A stretch of 64,000 bases of DNA from NCBI RefSeq assembly GCF_014349155.1, contig NZ_JACSIT010000100.1:186001-250000 (forward strand), given 5' to 3'. Every line of letters starts with the position of its first letter. The first letter of the stretch is position 1. Position numbers and translations under genes: made by a program. The notes beneath the pieces are model-generated. The model saw only the letters and a program-made list of their open reading frames with translations. It had not been told where the DNA came from and made no database searches. This DNA comes from Neolewinella lacunae. GTDB lineage: Bacteria > Bacteroidota > Bacteroidia > Chitinophagales > Saprospiraceae. This document shows positions 34,850 to 44,000 of the stretch, piece after piece.

Positions 34850-35577
34850 TGTTAGGCCCTAACGTTCGCGCCCTGATCTTCGATTTAAGTGGGCCCTTTG
34901 CCCACTACAAGAAAATCTTCGCGACTACCTCCGCCCTGACTTATCCGTTGCCCCCGAAGACGAGCCTTTACGGCCTTTTTGCAGCTATTCTAGGTCTGGA
35001 TAAAACGGATAATGCTTACTTGAACCACTTCAGCGAAGGCAATTGTAGGGTGGCCATTCAATTGCTCAACCCGGTGGTCACCCAACGGATGTACATCAAC
35101 CTGCGGCCCAGTTTTGGCAGTTTGCGTTCGACGGAAAACCGAAAACCTACGCTGATGGAATTCCTGGATCGGCCACGCTTCCGCATCTACTTTACGCACC
35201 AGGACGCATCCTTGTACGACCAGCTTAAAGAACGCATCCGCAATGGTCAGTCCACTTACACGCCAACTTTAGGCTTGGCCAACTTGATTGCGTCGGTAAA
35301 ATACGTTGGGGAGGGAGCAATCCGCCCTAGTACGGAAGAACGGGTGGATTCAGTCATTCCGAAGAGCCGCCTGGAGACCCTTCTGCCGCCAATTGTTGGC
35401 TACAGCAACCGCCTCCTTGAGGCAGGACAGTACGCCGTGGAGATGCAGCCAAACCGCGACGTGACCGTCCGCGACGGCATTATTCTCGATCGCAATGGCA
35501 CGCCCATACCGGCTCGGGTCCGTGACTTGGCCAAGGTAACCCACGCCCAAAACTCCGCTAATGTCGTCCTTTTCTAA
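34849..35577 (+). CDS. cas5: Type I-B Cascade subunit Cas5 (Cas5h)
   Basis: 242 residues from the ATG at 34849, one base inside the cas7 stop. The N-terminal RAMP strand RALIFDLSGPFAHYKKIFATTSALTYPLPPKTSLYGLFAAILGL is typical of Cas5, whose thumb holds the crRNA 5' handle. In type I-B, Cas6 processes the crRNA and Cas5 is usually not catalytic. The last 17 bases overlap the start of cas3. Confidence 0.92.
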   Translation: MLGPNVRALIFDLSGPFAHYKKIFATTSALTYPLPPKTSLYGLFAAILGLDKTDNAYLNHFSEGNCRVAIQLLNPVVTQRMYINLRPSFGSLRSTENRKPTLMEFLDRPRFRIYFTHQDASLYDQLKERIRNGQSTYTPTLGLANLIASVKYVGEGAIRPSTEERVDSVIPKSRLETLLPPIVGYSNRLLEAGQYAVEMQPNRDVTVRDGIILDRNGTPIPARVRDLAKVTHAQNSANVVLF

Positions 35578-38146
35578 GCACCGTCTGGTGAGCCACCCCC
35601 ATCAGTCGTTATACCGCCATCTCTCCTCCGTAGACGAGGTCAGCGAACGGGCCTTGCGGGCCAAGGTGCTTGGTCCGCAGCTCTTCCCGGGCCTTGATGC
35701 GGAAGTTCTGCGGCGACTGCTCGTCTTCTTCCATGATTTTGGCAAAGGGACTGATTTTTTTCAGTGGATGATCACGCAGGTTGCGCAGAAGGAAAATGCC
35801 TCCTTTGCTGGGCTGGATGCGGATTATGCACAATCCTTTGCGGCCCACGCCGAGCCTTTCGTAGCGCAGATTGGCCGGGAGGGCGGTCCGCTGCGGGGGC
35901 ACGCGCAGTTAGGGGCATTTGTAGTGCAAACGGCGCTACCAGCGGATGCTGATCCACTGCTTCGCGCCATCGTTTTTGAGGTCATTGCCCGCCACCACGG
36001 CAACCTGCGCAACTTTGACCAGGCAGCCGAACGGGAAGCAGAAGCCCACGACGAACTGCTCTCTGAACAGTGGAAGCGGATGAACCACGGAGACTACCGG
36101 GCCATTTTAGCGGATACCGGGTTGGGGTACGCCGAGGACCTGGCTGTGGTACGACAACGTTCCCGTAGAACATTTTTCACGCGGGTTTTTCTTGAACTCA
36201 GCCGTAACGAAACACTCTTGCCTTATCTACAGACGGTCTTTTTATTTTCCCTGCTGCTTTCCGGCGATAAAGGAGACTTGATGTTGCCGGAAAGAACTTT
36301 AGTGGGGCGCGGCCGCAGGTGCAATGAACAGTTGATTGAGCAATTCAAGCTGTCCAGCTTTGGCACCCCCAGCCAGGATGGGATCAACCAATGGCGGGAA
36401 GAAGCCTACCAGCGCGTTGCCGCCAACCTGCTGGAACACGCCAATGCGGGCTTTTATTCCATTACCCTGCCGACGGGGATGGGCAAAACGCTGACGGCGT
36501 ACAACGCCGCCATTCAACTACAGAACCGCTTGGCAGACCGCTGGCAAACCGATAATCCGCACTGCATTCCCCGCATCATTTATTGCCTGCCCTTTACCTC
36601 GGTGATCGATCAAAACGCCGCTATCCTGGAGAAAATCCTGGCGCTTGACCCTGATATGGTGGGAGCACTCGCCAAACACCATTATTTAGCGGATTGGCCT
36701 GAGGCTAAAGACACGCATGAGCAAGCCCTGAACTACAGCGAAAAAGAATACCTGGTAGAAGGGTGGGAATACACCCTGACCGTCACCACTTTTGTGCAAC
36801 TGCTGCATACGGTGGTGAGCAACCGCAACCGGCAACTGCGTAAATTCCATAACCTCGCGAATGCAGTAGTGGTACTAGACGAAGTGCAAAGTATTCCGCC
36901 GAAGTACTTCAACCTAGTCAGTAAACTCTTCGTCGCGCTACACGAGCAGCTCGGTACCCGCTTTGTGTTTGTCACCGCTACCCAACCTTTTCTCATGAAT
37001 CCCGCTGACGGCTACGAACCGGTGGAATTAACGGACCCGACGAAAGTGTACACCCGACTGGCCTTCGAGCGCATGAATCGAATTGATCTGGACGTACGCC
37101 TCTGGAAAGACGGGCCCGAGGAAATAGCGGAGCAGACGGACATATTCGCCAGGGCAATCCAGGAAGAAGCCGATTCCAGTTTTCTCATCATTCTCAACTT
37201 AGTAAGAGAAAGCCAGGCGGTTTACCACAGCCTAGCCGGCGAAGCGTACCGTCAGCCCAATGTAGAGTACCTTTATCTGTCGTCCGCCATTTTGCCCGTA
37301 CTGCGCCGGGAGATTATCGAGCGGGTCAAGCATCCCCCAGCTGGTAAGCGCATCGTCTTGGTCAGTACCCAAGTGGTAGAAGCTGGTGTTGATATCGACC
37401 TCGACGTGGTGTACCGCGCCTTTGCCCCGCTGGACAGTATCAACCAATCGGCAGGCCGTTGCAACCGGAATATGCGGGCGGGTTGGCGAGGGAGTGTTCG
37501 GTTGTTCAAAAGCAAAGGAGCCAAAGACATTTATGACGTGGTTTTGCTGGAAAAGACCGAGCGCACCTTAAAGAAGCAACTCAGCACCGAAGCCAAACTC
37601 CCCGACGGGCAGCCAGGTATTCTCCCCGAGGCGCGTTTCTACGAAATGAACCAAACTTATATGCACGAGATGCGGCGGGCCGTGGCCGATGGCAGTGATG
37701 CTTCCCGCCAAATCCTGGAGGACTTATACCGGCTGAACTTCGAGAAAGCCAACGCAGCATTCCAGCTCATCCCCAAGACTTACGAAACCTTCGGTGTATT
37801 CATCGATGATCCACAAAATTTGCCGAAGGTAAGCGTGAAGCTGGATGGCATGGAAAAGACTGTGAACAGTAGTGACGTGTACCAAGCCATGCAGAATATT
37901 TTGCAAGCTACCGCAGAAGACCGCTGGGAGCGAAAACGGCAACTGCGGCTTTTGCGTCCGGCACTTTTGCAGTACGTGGTACAAATACCTACGCGCTACC
38001 TCCCGGAGGATTTGCACGAAGATGCTAGAGCACGGCCATTCATTCGCATGGGCACGGAAGCTGGCGAACGTAACTACGCTCGTTGCTACAATTTAATCAC
38101 CGGCTACTTCTTACCAGACGCAGCCCCCAACCACCAAAGCTTTTGA
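35561..38146 (+). CDS. cas3: CRISPR-associated nuclease/helicase Cas3 with HD domain
   Basis: 861 residues, a fused Cas3 nuclease-helicase. The N-terminal HD domain has FFHDFGK (H58-D59), GHAQLGAF and RHHGN. The superfamily-2 helicase has Walker A in ITLPTGMGKTLTAY (K309), the DEVQ box (D440-E441), VFVTATQPF and QSAGRCNRN. It nicks and degrades the non-target strand after recruitment by Cascade. A copy of the dispersed 18-mer encodes GRGRRC at residues 249-254, between the HD and helicase domains, in a likely linker. It overlaps cas5 upstream and cas6 downstream. Confidence 0.94.
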   Translation: MSSFSKHRLVSHPHQSLYRHLSSVDEVSERALRAKVLGPQLFPGLDAEVLRRLLVFFHDFGKGTDFFQWMITQVAQKENASFAGLDADYAQSFAAHAEPFVAQIGREGGPLRGHAQLGAFVVQTALPADADPLLRAIVFEVIARHHGNLRNFDQAAEREAEAHDELLSEQWKRMNHGDYRAILADTGLGYAEDLAVVRQRSRRTFFTRVFLELSRNETLLPYLQTVFLFSLLLSGDKGDLMLPERTLVGRGRRCNEQLIEQFKLSSFGTPSQDGINQWREEAYQRVAANLLEHANAGFYSITLPTGMGKTLTAYNAAIQLQNRLADRWQTDNPHCIPRIIYCLPFTSVIDQNAAILEKILALDPDMVGALAKHHYLADWPEAKDTHEQALNYSEKEYLVEGWEYTLTVTTFVQLLHTVVSNRNRQLRKFHNLANAVVVLDEVQSIPPKYFNLVSKLFVALHEQLGTRFVFVTATQPFLMNPADGYEPVELTDPTKVYTRLAFERMNRIDLDVRLWKDGPEEIAEQTDIFARAIQEEADSSFLIILNLVRESQAVYHSLAGEAYRQPNVEYLYLSSAILPVLRREIIERVKHPPAGKRIVLVSTQVVEAGVDIDLDVVYRAFAPLDSINQSAGRCNRNMRAGWRGSVRLFKSKGAKDIYDVVLLEKTERTLKKQLSTEAKLPDGQPGILPEARFYEMNQTYMHEMRRAVADGSDASRQILEDLYRLNFEKANAAFQLIPKTYETFGVFIDDPQNLPKVSVKLDGMEKTVNSSDVYQAMQNILQATAEDRWERKRQLRLLRPALLQYVVQIPTRYLPEDLHEDARARPFIRMGTEAGERNYARCYNLITGYFLPDAAPNHQSF
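36305..36322 (+). repeat. 18-bp dispersed repeat, exact, inside cas3
   Basis: Read as six whole codons, GGG CGC GGC CGC AGG TGC, giving GRGRRC. Its length keeps the frame. It falls between the two cas3 domains. Confidence 0.95.
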
Positions 38147-38811
38147 CGACTTTAGTTGACCTAACCACCCTTACCTTCTCGGGGCTACACCTACGCGCCG
38201 CCGACGCTGGCAAACTGCGCGGGTACTTCGCCGCCGCCTTTGGCGATCGGTCCATCCTTTTTCACAACCACACCGAGGAGGACGGCTTTCGTTACGCATA
38301 TTCCAATATTCAGTACAAAGTATTGGGTGGAGTACCAACGGTTGTTGGCGTGGCTGAAGGGGCCAGGCTGGTGCTGTTGGCCTTTGCCGATGTGGAAGAG
38401 TTGAACCTGGATGGTCAGCGCGTGCGCGTTGATGACAAGGAACTGCGGGCGGACCGGATTGAGGCGGGGGTGATCGACGAACTGCGGGAGTACCGGTTGG
38501 CGACGCCGCTGTTCATGTTTAATCAGGATAATTACGCGCTTTTTAGGACATTGCCAGATGCGGAAGGAGCGGCATTCCTGACCAAATTGCTCCGCAGCCA
38601 CCTCGTTACCGCCCTGCGGGGTATTGGGTGCACGGTGACGCCGGAGCGCCCCATCATGGTCTTACCCCGGCTGGAGAAACGCTTGGTAAACGTAAAAAAC
38701 CAACCCATGCAAATGTACGTAGGCACTTTTACGGCCAACGTGGCATTGCCTCCGGCGATCGGTATTGGTAAATCCATCAGCAAAGGCTTTGGGACGGTGG
38801 TCCCGGCATAG
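38143..38811 (+). CDS. cas6: CRISPR RNA endonuclease Cas6
   Basis: About 222 residues if translation starts at the TTG at 38143, which overlaps the cas3 stop (TTGA). An ATG at 38083 would give 242 residues by running back into cas3. The TTG start is preferred because the Cas6 fold begins at LVDLTTLTFSGLHL. Two ferredoxin-like halves and the C-terminal glycine-rich loop GIGKSISKGFGTVVP mark the family. It cleaves pre-crRNA within the repeat and keeps the 3' handle. The catalytic histidine is not identified with confidence. Its place after cas3, instead of at the head of the operon, is unusual for type I-B. Confidence 0.82.
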   Translation: MTTLVDLTTLTFSGLHLRAADAGKLRGYFAAAFGDRSILFHNHTEEDGFRYAYSNIQYKVLGGVPTVVGVAEGARLVLLAFADVEELNLDGQRVRVDDKELRADRIEAGVIDELREYRLATPLFMFNQDNYALFRTLPDAEGAAFLTKLLRSHLVTALRGIGCTVTPERPIMVLPRLEKRLVNVKNQPMQMYVGTFTANVALPPAIGIGKSISKGFGTVVPA

Positions 38812-38829
38812 CTCCTTGTCCTTTCCCCG

Positions 38830-38847
38830 GCACCTGCGGCCGCGCCC
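38830..38847 (-). repeat. 18-bp dispersed repeat, exact, between cas6 and cas1
   Basis: Within the 106-base gap separating the interference genes from the adaptation genes. Its flank reads CCGGGGAAAGGACAAGGAGC on the reverse strand, close to the flank at 18089. Confidence 0.95.
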
Positions 38848-38917
38848 AGCACAAAATATTGCGCAGCAAAAAACGGCTCTGAAGCTATTTTACAATCCGG
38901 GGCCGGACCTTGCGGCC

Positions 38918-39946
38918 ATGCAAATTTACCTCAACAGTTTCGGGACTTACCTGCACGTTAAGGACGCCATGTTTGAAATTCGGGTGCCAAATGAGCGGGG
39001 CGGAACGACCAGCCATCACCTGGCCGCAAAAAAGGTTACGGCCATTATTTTAACGGTGGCGGGGGCGCTGAGTAGTGATGCGGTCCGCCTGGCCCTTGCG
39101 CACAACGTTGACCTGATTTTAGCTGATCACAGCGGTCAGCCACTGGGGCGTTTCTGGCATGCTAAGCTGGGCAGTACGACCAAAATCCGCAAGCAGCAGT
39201 TGGCCGCCAGCATCGGGCCGCTCGGCCTGGGCTACACGGGCAGCTGGTTGACTGCCAAGATCGCTGCGCAGGCCGATTTTCTTAAGGACCTCAAAAAGCA
39301 TCGCAAACACGCCCACGAATTGCTGGATGAGCGCCGGAGCAGGCTGCTGGAACTTGCGGCTTCAATAGAGACCTGCGTGCGTACCGCTACGCGTACCGAC
39401 GAGATTGCCGATACCTTGCGTGGGCTGGAAGGTACCGCTGGCCGACTTTACTGGCAAACCCTGAGTGCGCTGACTCCGGAGCCTTACCAGTTTGCGGGCC
39501 GAAGTTTCCGCCCGGCCGCTGACCCGTTCAACGCATTTATCAATTACGGATACGGAATACTGTACGCACGGGTAGAGAAGGCTTTGATGACGGCTGGCCT
39601 GGACCCCTACGTTGGGTTTATGCACCGCGATGATTACAACCAGAAGAGCATGGTTTTCGATTTCATCGAGCCTTACCGGCCCTGGGTGGACCGGGTGGTA
39701 TTTCGCTTGTTTTCGGGCAAGCAAGTAAATACTACCCACTACGGTGACTTGGCTGGAGGGGTAACGCTGGAAAAGCCAGGCAAGGAGCTACTCATCAGCG
39801 CGCTGGGTGAATACCTCGACGGGGATAAGGTGCGGCACCACCAGCGCGTAAGAAGCCGGGCCAATGGAATGTTGGCCGATGCCCATCGCTTTGCGCAGGA
39901 GCTTTTGGGTAAGGACTTGCAAGACCTGGAAATCGTGGAACTATGA
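38918..39946 (+). CDS. cas1: CRISPR spacer-acquisition endonuclease Cas1
   Basis: 342 residues from the ATG at 38918. An upstream ATG at 38765 lies inside cas6 and runs through the dispersed repeat, so it is rejected. Metal ligands of the Cas1 integrase are E171 (LEGTAGRLYW), H236 (GFMHRDDYNQ) and E251 (FDFIEPYRPWVDR). The N-terminal beta domain has MFEIRVP and the DLILADHSGQPLG block. With Cas2 it integrates new spacers at the leader end. The stop overlaps cas2 (ATGA). Confidence 0.96.
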   Translation: MQIYLNSFGTYLHVKDAMFEIRVPNERGGTTSHHLAAKKVTAIILTVAGALSSDAVRLALAHNVDLILADHSGQPLGRFWHAKLGSTTKIRKQQLAASIGPLGLGYTGSWLTAKIAAQADFLKDLKKHRKHAHELLDERRSRLLELAASIETCVRTATRTDEIADTLRGLEGTAGRLYWQTLSALTPEPYQFAGRSFRPAADPFNAFINYGYGILYARVEKALMTAGLDPYVGFMHRDDYNQKSMVFDFIEPYRPWVDRVVFRLFSGKQVNTTHYGDLAGGVTLEKPGKELLISALGEYLDGDKVRHHQRVRSRANGMLADAHRFAQELLGKDLQDLEIVEL

Positions 39947-40233
39947 TCCTTTGGGTGCTTTACGACGTTGCGGAAGATCGGGCACGCGGGCGCGTTGCCC
40001 GGCATTGCAAACAGGCTGGCTTATACCGTGTGCAATACAGTGTGTTTTTGGGCGAGGTGACGGCGGACGAGCGAGATGCGCTGCGCTTAGAGATCGAAGA
40101 TCTTATCGACCCCGACCACGATAAAGTATACCTTTTTACCCTCACGCGCAAGGAACTGAAACAAGCCATTTTGCTGGGGCAGGCCTTTGACCGAAAACTG
40201 GTGACTGCACAGGTGCGGGAACTGTTTTTGTAG
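39943..40233 (+). CDS. cas2: CRISPR-associated protein Cas2
   Basis: 96 residues with the ferredoxin-like Cas2 fold: ILWVLYDVAEDRARGRVARHCKQAGLYRVQYSVFLGEVTADERDAL. YDV supplies the usual aspartate, and the C-terminal strand DHDKVYLFTLTRKELKQAILLG follows. It is the scaffold of the Cas1-Cas2 integration complex. It overlaps cas1 by four bases. The last base of its TAG stop is the first base of an exact dispersed 18-mer. Confidence 0.95.
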   Translation: MILWVLYDVAEDRARGRVARHCKQAGLYRVQYSVFLGEVTADERDALRLEIEDLIDPDHDKVYLFTLTRKELKQAILLGQAFDRKLVTAQVRELFL

Positions 40234-40250
40234 GGCGCGGCCGCAGGTGC
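40233..40250 (+). repeat. 18-bp dispersed repeat, exact, at the cas2 stop
   Basis: Begins on the last G of the cas2 TAG codon and fills half of the 37-base gap before cas4. Confidence 0.95.
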
Positions 40251-40270
40251 AATAAAAACTTTTGAAAGCA

Positions 40271-40846
40271 ATGTTAAGCCTTACCCCATCCCACGTCATA
40301 CAGCATTTGTATTGCCCTCGCTTTACCTACTTTGAATGGGTGTTGCGGATTCCGCAGTATGAGGAAAAATTCGGGAAGGTTCTCCGTGGCCGTCATCTTC
40401 ACGACGAGCGCCTGGCCCGCAACAAAGATTATTTACGAAAACGGCTGGGCGTTGTCAGCCGAGTGGATGACCAGTACCTGACCAACGATTATCTGCGGGG
40501 CCGCATCGATGAGGTACTCACGTTGGCCGATGGTACGATGGCCCCTTTGGATTATAAATTTGCCGAGTATAAAGACGTGGTCTACAGTACCTACCGAACG
40601 CAATTGTACTGTTATGCGTTGCTGGTTGAGGCCAACTTTGGGAAATCCGTGCAGCGGGGGTTCATTGTTTATACCCGGAGCAATAATAAAGTTATCGAGG
40701 TTCCCGTCACGCGGGATGCGCTTACGAGTGTACAGGCCACCGTTGCCGATATTGGACGGGTGGTTGGTGAAAATTTCTTTCCCAAAGCTACGCCGGTAAA
40801 GGAAAGATGCGTAAATTGTACCTATCGTAATGTCTGTGTCCGCTGA
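40271..40846 (+). CDS. cas4: CRISPR-associated exonuclease Cas4
   Basis: 191 residues from the ATG at 40271 (a TTG nine bases earlier is less likely). The RecB-like core has GRIDEVL and MAPLDYKFAEYK (D-x-K type). The iron-sulphur cluster cysteines are C15 (LYCPRF) and C180, C183, C189 (CVNCTYRNVC). Cas4 trims prespacers and selects the PAM end. Here it follows cas2, whereas cas4-cas1-cas2 is the more common I-B order. The CRISPR leader begins at once downstream. Confidence 0.93.
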   Translation: MLSLTPSHVIQHLYCPRFTYFEWVLRIPQYEEKFGKVLRGRHLHDERLARNKDYLRKRLGVVSRVDDQYLTNDYLRGRIDEVLTLADGTMAPLDYKFAEYKDVVYSTYRTQLYCYALLVEANFGKSVQRGFIVYTRSNNKVIEVPVTRDALTSVQATVADIGRVVGENFFPKATPVKERCVNCTYRNVCVR

Positions 40847-41036
40847 TCCGGAGGCAAACTTATTTCCATGGTCAAAAAAAGCCTCGCTACAAAGTTGATT
40901 TACAGCCGATTGCCAATGCGGAGATGTAGCAAAATAAGCTTGTTTTGGCCGTTCTTTGACGTGCTTCATTGGCAAAAAGACAGTCGCTCGAAGCGGTTTA
41001 GTTTGTTTATTTTCAGTGCATTGTGTAGGTTTACGG
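40847..41036 (+). other. CRISPR leader
   Basis: 190 AT-rich bases between cas4 and the first repeat. The cas genes lie on this side and the far-end repeat is degenerate, so new spacers are expected to enter here. Confidence 0.85.
41002..41033 (+). promoter_or_regulatory. Probable pre-crRNA promoter in the leader
   Basis: TTTG at 41002-41005 and TAGGTTTA at 41026-41033 (7 of 8 bases of TAnnTTTG) with a 20-base spacer, the same spacing as the tRNA-Arg promoter. Transcription would start about at the first repeat. Confidence 0.55.
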
Positions 41037-44000
41037 CTTCCAGACCGTCGAATGACGGGAGATGGATTGAAACGCCTGGACAGCGTTGAGGGCTGGGGAC
41101 TCGATGATGCTTCCAGACCGTCGAATGACGGGAGATGGATTGAAACCGGAGCGCGAGGAAGCCGCAGAGAAGGCCAGAAAGGCTTCCAGACCGTCGAATG
41201 ACGGGAGATGGATTGAAACTTGCTGTTGGTGACCTGGAGGATGCTGCTGATAACTTCCAGACCGTCGAATGACGGGAGATGGATTGAAACGGTTCTTGCG
41301 GTGGGCTGCTTCGCGCTTGCGCTCTGGCTTCCAGACCGTCGAATGACGGGAGATGGATTGAAACTGCAGTACTACTTCGGCTTCCTCATTCACCCTGCTC
41401 AGCTTCCAGACCGTCGAATGACGGGAGATGGATTGAAACTCGAAGACCGACTCGTCCTTGAAGTCTTCGCCCTCTTCCAGACCGTCGAATGACGGGAGAT
41501 GGATTGAAACCCCAGCAGATTGAGACCATCCAGAAGTTCACGGGCATCTTCCAGACCGTCGAATGACGGGAGATGGATTGAAACTTGGAACTTTCGGTAA
41601 AAATACGTCGAAGGTTTGGCCTTCCAGACCGTCGAATGACGGGAGATGGATTGAAACCTGCATCTCAAACAGCGTTTGAGCGGCTTTCTTCTTCTTCCAG
41701 ACCGTCGAATGACGGGAGATGGATTGAAACCTTCCAAATCGACAACAATGAAAAAAGCGAAAATCATCCTTCCAGACCGTCGAATGACGGGAGATGGATT
41801 GAAACTTGATGTGGCCCACTCCTGTGACAGCAGGGTGGGCTCTTCCAGACCGTCGAATGACGGGAGATGGATTGAAACTCGAACAGTTCCGGGGATACCA
41901 GGTAGTTGAACTCTTCTTCCAGACCGTCGAATGACGGGAGATGGATTGAAACCTTTTTTGCGTATGGTTTGGGGTGGGGTAGGGCGCGCTTCCAGACCGT
42001 CGAATGACGGGAGATGGATTGAAACACGCGAACACCAGCACTCAAATAAATATGTTCGACGCTTCCAGACCGTCGAATGACGGGAGATGGATTGAAACGT
42101 TGATCTCGGTTTCCAGTTCCTGGCGGCGCTCTTCCTTCCAGACCGTCGAATGACGGGAGATGGATTGAAACCCAATTGCTGTTTCTGAAACGTCCTCGTA
42201 CTACTTTCTTCCAGACCGTCGAATGACGGGAGATGGATTGAAACCAAAGAATATCTCTGGGAATTATTACACGGGGTTTTCAGCTTCCAGACCGTCGAAT
42301 GACGGGAGATGGATTGAAACTCGATTTTTGGATGATTAGAATGGAAGTTGGTCCTTCTTCCAGACCGTCGAATGACGGGAGATGGATTGAAACGAATGAT
42401 TCCCAGCCGCCCTGGCACTCTCTCCAGGGCGCTTCCAGACCGTCGAATGACGGGAGATGGATTGAAACCCGCCTCGCCAAGATGATGTATGGCAACGGGC
42501 TGTACTTCCAGACCGTCGAATGACGGGAGATGGATTGAAACTGCCACCGACGGCACAATCCCCGCAGGCCGCATAGCTTCCAGACCGTCGAATGACGGGA
42601 GATGGATTGAAACCAGGCTTGGGGCAACTGGTAGTATTTCCGGCACGAACTTCCAGACCGTCGAATGACGGGAGATGGATTGAAACCTTCGTCCTGTTTC
42701 GATTCCGGCAATAGTGGCTTTGCTTCCAGACCGTCGAATGACGGGAGATGGATTGAAACGTACTGTCGGCGGGTGAAGAAATCCGCCAGTTCGTCCTTCC
42801 AGACCGTCGAATGACGGGAGATGGATTGAAACATGATTTCCAAGAGGATGGCGTATTTCTGCGCCCATTCTTCCAGACCGTCGAATGACGGGAGATGGAT
42901 TGAAACCACCAAGTTGACCGAACGGGGCGGAGCATAGGGCTCCTTCCAGACCGTCGAATGACGGGAGATGGATTGAAACATCCCGTAGCGGCTACCAGGT
43001 GGCGCTGGAAGATGCTCTTCCAGACCGTCGAATGACGGGAGATGGATTGAAACCAAGGACAGCGACAAATGGTATGCCGAGGAAATGGCTTCCAGACCGT
43101 CGAATGACGGGAGATGGATTGAAACTCGGGCTTTTTCCGGCGGTCCGCGGATACCGAAATATCTTCCAGACCGTCGAATGACGGGAGATGGATTGAAACC
43201 CGTAACGTCTCCGCCGCCTACAACCGACTGAACCGGCTTCCAGACCGTCGAATGACGGGAGATGGATTGAAACATAGAAAAACCCCGCCCACGCAATTGC
43301 GGGCGGGGTCTTCCAGACCGTCGAATGACGGGAGATGGATTGAAACGTGCCTGGATCAGCTTCCGCATCACCAGCTCCTGCCTTCCAGACCGTCGAATGA
43401 CGGGAGATGGATTGAAACTAGCCTTCCCTGGACGCTGCCAAACTTATCCCGAGCTCTTCCAGACCGTCGAATGACGGGAGATGGATTGAAACCTAGGCGA
43501 CCTGATGGATCGCGTAGGCAGATTGCACCTTCCAGACCGTCGAATGACGGGAGATGGATTGAAACACGAGGCCAACGCCCACGACCTTCTAAACACGCTA
43601 ACTTCCAGACCGTCGAATGACGGGAGATGGATTGAAACCCGTGAACGCGTCCAACTCGGGGCCGGTCGCGCCAGCTTCCAGACCGTCGAATGACGGGAGA
43701 TGGATTGAAACGTTCTTTGTCGAGTTTCTGTATGCGTGACAGCAATCCACTTCCAGACCGTCGAATGACGGGAGATGGATTGAAACCGCGCCTATTGAGA
43801 ATGCGTTGTCAACCGAATTAACTCTTCCAGACCGTCGAATGACGGGAGATGGATTGAAACGGAGGTGATGCTTTCAATTGCATCCTGATTGATGAACTCC
43901 TTCCAGACCGTCGAATGACGGGAGATGGATTGAAACGTGACAGGTTGGCACGGTTTTTTGGTTGGGGCGCGGCTTCCAGACCGTCGAATGACGGGAGATG

